Origin: PRO6 sp049646625
GTDB lineage: Bacteria; Pseudomonadota; Alphaproteobacteria; Rhizobiales; Xanthobacteraceae
Assembly (NCBI GenBank): GCA_049646625.1
Contig: JBARWE010000287.1
Location: 1-6,760 of the forward strand
Direction of reading: 5' to 3'
DNA: 6,760 nt
Shown here: positions 4,837 through 6,760 of the stretch, piece after piece
Position numbering within the stretch: the stretch's first letter is position 1
Layout of the letters: every line of letters starts with the position of its first letter
Notes under the pieces: generated by a model
The model's input: only the letters and a program-made list of their open reading frames with translations
Told to the model about the DNA's origin: nothing
The model's database searches: none
Position numbers and translations under genes: made by a program

Positions 4837-6760
4837 ATGAGTTGCTGCGCGCCCGGCGCCGAATTCGCCGTGCAGGCTGTCGATCCCGAGACCGCCCGCG
4901 AGGAGGTCCGGCTCGCCAGCCATGCCGTCGGCGAGGGCTTGCGCCAGACCGACCTGTCGGTGCCCGGCGTGCATTGCGGCGCCTGCATCCGCACGGTCGA
5001 GACCGCGCTGGCGCAACTGCCCGGCGTGGTGCAGGCCCGCGTCAATCTCTCGACCCGCCGCGTCACCATCCGCTGGCGCGACGACGCGCCGCCGGCGCCG
5101 TTCATCGCCACCCTCAACGCGGCCGGTTACGACGCCCACCTGTTCGAGGCTGGCGGCGCGGACAATGACGAGGGGCAGAGCGAACTGGTGCGCGCGCTGG
5201 CGGTGGCCGGCTTCGGCGCCAGCAACATCATGCTGCTGTCGGTGTCGGTGTGGTCGGGCGCGGAGCCGGCGACGCGCGACCTGTTCCACTGGATCTCGGC
5301 GCTGATTGCGCTGCCGACGGTGGCCTATGCCGGGCGCGTGTTCTTCCGCTCGGCGTGGCGCGCGCTCAGCCACGGCCGCACCAACATGGACGTGCCGATC
5401 TCGATCGGCGTGCTGCTCGCCATCGGCCTCAGTCTCTACGAGACGTTTCACAGCGGCGCGCACGCCTATTTCGACGCCTCGGTGACGCTGTTGTTCTTCC
5501 TGCTGATCGGGCGCACGCTCGACCACATCATGCGCGAGCGCGCCCGCACCGCCGTCAAAGGGCTGGCGCGGCTTGCCGCGCGCGGCGCCCTGGTGCTGCG
5601 CGCCGACGGCAGCCGCGACTATCTGCCGATCGACGACATCGCGCCCGGCATGCGCATCCTGCTGGCGGCCGGCGAGCGGGTGCCGGTCGATGCCCACGTC
5701 ATCGCCGGGCAATCCGAACTCGATTGCGCGCTGGTCTCCGGCGAGAGCCTGCCGCAACCGGCCGCGCCCGGCACCGCACTACAGGCCGGCACGCTCAACC
5801 TCACCGGGCCGCTGACCATCGAGGCGACCGCGGCGGCGAAGGACTCCTTCCTCGCCGAGATGATGCGGATGATGGAAGCGGCCGAGGGCGGCCGCTCGGC
5901 CTACCGCCGCATCAGCGACCGCGCCGCGCAACTCTATGCGCCGGTGGTGCATCTCACCGCGCTTCTCACTTGCATCGGCTGGGTCCTCGTGAGCGGCGAC
6001 TGGCACCGCGCGCTGACCATCGCCATTGCCGTGCTGATCATCACCTGCCCGTGCGCGCTCGGGCTGGCGGTGCCGATGGTGCAGGTGGTGGCGGCGCGGC
6101 GGCTGTTCGAGGCCGGCGTCATGGTGCGCGACGGCACCGCGCTGGAGCGCCTCGCGACGATCGATGGCGTGGTGTTCGACAAGACCGGCACGTTGACGCT
6201 GGGCCAGCCGCGCCTGGTCAACTCCGGCGACGTGCCGCCGCGGACGCTGGCGATTGCCTCGGCGCTGGCGGCGCATTCGCGCCATCCCTATTCGCGAGCG
6301 CTGGTGGCGGCAGGCGGACCGGCGGCGGACATCGCGTTCGAGGCCGTCACCGAACAGCCCGGCCTCGGGCTGGAAGCCCGTAGTGGCGACGCGATTTATC
6401 GCCTCGGCCGCGCCGGCTGGGCGCTGGGCAAGCCGGCCGACGGCGACAGCGGCACGGTGCTGGCGCGCAACGGCGACCTCTTGGCCCGCTTCGATTTCGA
6501 GGACCGGCTGCGGCCCGGCGCGGAGGCCGCGGTCGCCACGCTGAAAGCGCAGGGATTGGCGGTCGAGATCCTGTCCGGCGACCGCGATGCCGCGGTGCGC
6601 GCGCTGGCCGAACACCTCGGCGTCAGCTATCGCGCCGATGTTCGCCCCGGCGACAAAACGGCCCGCATCGCCGCGCTGAAGCACGATGGCGGCAAGCCGC
6701 TGATGGTTGGCGACGGCCTCAACGACGCCCCGGCGCTGGCCGCCGCCCACGCCTCGATGG
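4837..6760 (+). CDS. ccoI: Copper-transporting P1B-type ATPase CcoI/FixI (3' end outside window)
   Basis: Inner-membrane ATPase that exports Cu+ for assembly of the CuB centre of the cbb3 oxidase. About 641 residues are present and the frame is open at the window edge. FixI proteins run to about 730-760, so roughly the last 100, including the final membrane pair, are missing. In order: CC at 3-4; a heavy-metal-associated domain with CGAC (47-50); spans near 120-138, 149-170, 186-205 and 211-228; the conserved TNMDVPISIG (182-191); actuator loop SGES (301-304, Ser in place of the common Thr); the CPC metal-binding motif (404-406); DKTGT with phosphorylated Asp448; HP (483-484) in the nucleotide domain; and GDGLNDAPAL (625-634). 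The SRHPYSRAL and MRERARTAV surroundings support FixI rather than a CopA detoxification pump. It would normally be followed by ccoS. Its clustering with ccoNOQP strongly supports the assignment. Confidence 0.96.
   Translation, partial: MSCCAPGAEFAVQAVDPETAREEVRLASHAVGEGLRQTDLSVPGVHCGACIRTVETALAQLPGVVQARVNLSTRRVTIRWRDDAPPAPFIATLNAAGYDAHLFEAGGADNDEGQSELVRALAVAGFGASNIMLLSVSVWSGAEPATRDLFHWISALIALPTVAYAGRVFFRSAWRALSHGRTNMDVPISIGVLLAIGLSLYETFHSGAHAYFDASVTLLFFLLIGRTLDHIMRERARTAVKGLARLAARGALVLRADGSRDYLPIDDIAPGMRILLAAGERVPVDAHVIAGQSELDCALVSGESLPQPAAPGTALQAGTLNLTGPLTIEATAAAKDSFLAEMMRMMEAAEGGRSAYRRISDRAAQLYAPVVHLTALLTCIGWVLVSGDWHRALTIAIAVLIITCPCALGLAVPMVQVVAARRLFEAGVMVRDGTALERLATIDGVVFDKTGTLTLGQPRLVNSGDVPPRTLAIASALAAHSRHPYSRALVAAGGPAADIAFEAVTEQPGLGLEARSGDAIYRLGRAGWALGKPADGDSGTVLARNGDLLARFDFEDRLRPGAEAAVATLKAQGLAVEILSGDRDAAVRALAEHLGVSYRADVRPGDKTARIAALKHDGGKPLMVGDGLNDAPALAAAHASM

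Noticed and set aside
4390..6750. Long minus-strand frames antisense to the DUF2189 gene and ccoI (4390-5757 and 5779-6750)
   Set aside because: Same codon-bias artefact; compositionally Arg/Ala/His-rich, and they oppose a gene with all P-type ATPase motifs.
4837..6760. CopA-type copper-resistance ATPase instead of CcoI
   Set aside because: The FixI-type N-terminus (SCCAPGAE), single CxxC domain, SRHPYSRAL context and location directly behind ccoNOQP favour CcoI.

Overview
The window is a GC-rich, densely packed, single-strand gene cluster for a cbb3-type (heme-copper, C-family) cytochrome c oxidase. Every supported gene is on the + strand. The order is ccoN (313-1965), ccoO (1972-2721), ccoQ (2718-2882), ccoP (2873-3751), a 75-residue single-membrane-span protein (3748-3975), a DUF2189-family membrane protein (4003-4791), and the copper-transporting P1B-ATPase ccoI/fixI (4837 onward, cut off by the window end). 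The high GC content, the ccoNOQP order, the FixI-like ATPase and a FixK2-like box upstream all suggest an alphaproteobacterium. Genus cannot be fixed from the sequence alone.

Layout: bases 1-312 carry no convincing protein gene. They hold an FNR/FixK-type dyad (122-135), an AT-rich candidate -10 region just downstream, a second 12-bp perfect palindrome (246-257), and two tiny nested upstream reading frames, the second of which overlaps the ccoN start as ATGA. From 313 to 3975 the genes are separated by at most 6 nt or overlap by 4-10 nt, as expected of one translationally coupled operon. After a 27-nt gap comes the DUF2189 gene. A 45-nt gap with a GC-rich 8-bp stem-loop then precedes the strong ribosome-binding site of ccoI.

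How the genes work together: CcoN is the catalytic subunit (heme b, heme b3-CuB) that reduces O2. CcoO (one c-heme) and CcoP (two c-hemes) carry electrons to it, and CcoQ is the small stabilising subunit. CcoI moves copper across the inner membrane for CuB assembly. A FixK/FNR-type activator probably switches the operon on at low oxygen. The unusual part is the stretch between ccoP and ccoI. In the classical arrangement it holds ccoG (fixG) and ccoH (fixH). Here it holds neither, but two membrane proteins of unknown function, one of them with two cysteines predicted to face the periplasm. These are the best candidates for unrecognised oxidase-assembly or accessory factors.
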